This document shows, piece after piece, positions 5,799-6,693 of a stretch of 6,693 nt of DNA. The DNA comes from an uncultured Alphaproteobacteria bacterium (GTDB taxonomy: Bacteria > Pseudomonadota > Alphaproteobacteria > RUG11792). The stretch lies in the NCBI GenBank assembly GCA_905236375.1, contig CAJOOW010000113.1, positions 1 through 6,693 of the forward strand, in the 5' to 3' direction. The translations under genes were made by a program, and so were the position numbers. Numbering within the stretch: the first letter of the stretch is position 1; the number at the start of each line of letters is the position of its first letter. The notes beneath the pieces were generated by a model. It saw nothing but the letters and a program-made list of their open reading frames with translations, made no database searches and was not told where the DNA came from.

Positions 5799-5827
5799 AT
5801 TCTATCACAAAAGTTAATTTCTGAAAA
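5799..5827 (-). promoter_or_regulatory. Promoter of rpsU
   Basis: On the minus strand TTTTCA (5827-5822, 4/6 of TTGACA), a 17-base spacer and TAGAAT (5804-5799, 5/6 of TATAAT) preceded by TGTGA, giving an extended -10. The predicted transcript start is near 5792, a leader of about 37 bases before the rpsU ATG. Confidence 0.6.
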
Positions 5828-5856
5828 CATTTTGTTTCGAACTCATTTGTTGTAAA

Positions 5857-5885
5857 ATGACAATGTGGATATTTAGTTATATGAT
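5857..5885 (+). promoter_or_regulatory. Promoter of yfgM-bamB, possibly leaderless
   Basis: ATGACA (5857-5862, 5/6) and TATGAT (5880-5885, 5/6) are separated by exactly 17 bases. The expected transcription start, about 7 bases past the -10, falls at 5891-5893, on the first ATG of the downstream gene. No Shine-Dalgarno lies between promoter and ATG, which agrees with a leaderless message. An alternative -10, TAAAAT at 5853-5858, has no good -35 partner. Confidence 0.5.
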
Positions 5886-5890
5886 TTGTA

Positions 5891-6595
5891 ATGATGAATG
5901 AAAACAACAACCAAGATAATCAAGGATTAAAACGATTCGACAGTTTTGTCGACAGCATAGATGAAGAAATAAGAAATGAAAATTGGCAAAGGCTATGGGA
6001 AAAATATGGAAAAACCATTACTTATGCATCGTGTGCTATTCTGGTCGGAGTTGCGGTTTACGGAATGTGGCAAAAACAAGATTTAGCCGATAGGGAAGCG
6101 ATATCTTCGCGCTATACTTTTGTGCAAAATGCAATAATGGCTGGGGATAATGCAACAGCATTATCTCAAATAAAAGAACTTTCGAATGTTTCTAAAAAAG
6201 ATTATGCTACCCTTTCAAAATTTGAGTATGCAGCTGTTTTAAGAAATGCGGGACAACAAGACGCCATAGCAGAATATAAAGCAATCTTTGAAGACAAAAA
6301 AGTTAACGCAGTACTACGAGATTTAGCTTATATATTCTATGTCAATACAGCTATAGATTTGATGAATGCTACGGAAATTGGAAAAAATATGGAGGATTTC
6401 ATAAAAAACCTCAAAGAAAAATATATAGGAAAATATTGGGATTTGTTTGCTAAAGAAACTCTAGCATTCTGCTATATCAAACAGGGTGATAAAAAATCAG
6501 CTAAAGAAGCCCTCGAAAATCTGGCAAAAACAACAGGAATATCAGAAGCAATGGCAGAAAGAACTAGAATGTTGTTGCATACAATCGAGGAGTGA
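5891..6595 (+). CDS. yfgM: YfgM-like membrane protein with periplasmic TPR domain
   Basis: Single-pass inner-membrane protein of the YfgM/TPR_21 type; in E. coli YfgM binds the SecYEG translocon and periplasmic chaperones and is encoded just before bamB. Seen (234 residues): a charged cytoplasmic head with the family-like stretch DSIDEEIRNENWQRLWEKYG (21-40), one membrane helix TYASCAILVGVAVYGMW (44-60), then an alpha-helical region of TPR-like pairs with recurring Ala, Tyr and Leu positions (for example YAAVLRNAGQQDAIAEYKAIF, KETLAFCYIKQGDKKSAKEA with ALENLAK) up to the C-terminus. Two adjacent ATGs (5891, 5894) could start it; neither has a Shine-Dalgarno. The next gene starts 5 bases after the stop and is BamB-like, which supports the assignment more than sequence alone would. 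The gene name follows this synteny. Confidence 0.8.
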   Translation: MMNENNNQDNQGLKRFDSFVDSIDEEIRNENWQRLWEKYGKTITYASCAILVGVAVYGMWQKQDLADREAISSRYTFVQNAIMAGDNATALSQIKELSNVSKKDYATLSKFEYAAVLRNAGQQDAIAEYKAIFEDKKVNAVLRDLAYIFYVNTAIDLMNATEIGKNMEDFIKNLKEKYIGKYWDLFAKETLAFCYIKQGDKKSAKEALENLAKTTGISEAMAERTRMLLHTIEE

Positions 6596-6600
6596 AACTT

Positions 6601-6693
6601 ATGAAAAATTTAATTATGTCCATATGCTTGACCGCTTTTATATTGGTTGCTTGCGACAACAAAGAAATTTTGCAGGGGAAAAGAGAGTCTATA
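6601..6693 (+). CDS. bamB: BamB-like outer-membrane assembly lipoprotein, N-terminal 31 residues (partial)
   Basis: Seen: an open frame from ATG at 6601 to the right edge, MKNLIMSICLTAFILVACDN followed by KEILQGKRESI. It has a lipoprotein signal peptide with lipobox LVAC (15-18, lipidated Cys18), then xLxGKRxxI, which matches the short conserved segment (LPGxRxxV) just after the lipid anchor in alphaproteobacterial BamB/PQQ-propeller lipoproteins. BamB is the beta-propeller subunit of the BAM complex that inserts outer-membrane proteins. The start is supported by GAGGAG (6587-6592), 8 bases upstream and overlapping the yfgM stop. Position after yfgM agrees; in E. coli der follows. The propeller itself lies outside the window, so another small lipoprotein is not strictly excluded. 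Confidence 0.75.
   Translation, partial: MKNLIMSICLTAFILVACDNKEILQGKRESI

Overview
The window is AT-rich and looks like part of a proteobacterial, probably alphaproteobacterial, chromosome. Pointers are the split transhydrogenase in the order pntAA-pntAB-pntB (alpha subunit in two pieces, as in Rhodospirillum), a bS21 gene, and a YfgM-like gene followed by a BamB-like lipoprotein. The low GC, orphan VgrG and exported accessory proteins would suit a host-associated lineage (Holosporales/Rickettsiales-like, or the AT-rich gut and rumen alphaproteobacteria). That placement is inference and nothing here fixes the genus.

Region 1-1602 (minus strand) is the proton-translocating NAD(P) transhydrogenase operon. 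A good sigma70-type promoter (TTGACA, 16-base spacer, TAGAAT) lies just outside pntAA, and pntAA, pntAB and pntB follow with gaps of 0-1 base and strong Shine-Dalgarno sites inside the preceding genes. pntB runs off the left edge. 

Region 1612-5507 (minus strand) is an accessory block between housekeeping genes: a type VI secretion spike gene (vgrG), a choline/aminoglycoside-kinase-fold phosphotransferase with what looks like a Sec signal peptide, and a small membrane-anchored lipocalin-like protein that appears frameshifted at its 3' end. The kinase and vgrG each have a candidate intrinsic terminator, and a 7+7 inverted repeat sits in the kinase promoter region. 

Region 5522-5862 (minus strand) is rpsU (ribosomal protein bS21), a complete single-gene unit: promoter (TTTTCA-17-TAGAAT), near-perfect Shine-Dalgarno and a strong hairpin terminator. 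Divergently, on the plus strand, a YfgM/TPR_21-type membrane protein (5891-6595) is followed after 5 bases by the start of a BamB-like lipoprotein (6601 onward). This matches the yfgM-bamB pair of outer-membrane biogenesis genes. The predicted promoter of this unit puts the transcription start at or next to the ATG, so the mRNA may be leaderless.

I found no tRNA, rRNA, CRISPR array, insertion sequence or riboswitch, and no stretch over 300 bases without a gene. The items most worth checking are the frameshifted lipocalin-like gene, the exported active-site-complete kinase next to vgrG, and the possible leaderless yfgM-bamB start. No clearly new multi-gene system can be demonstrated from this sequence alone.
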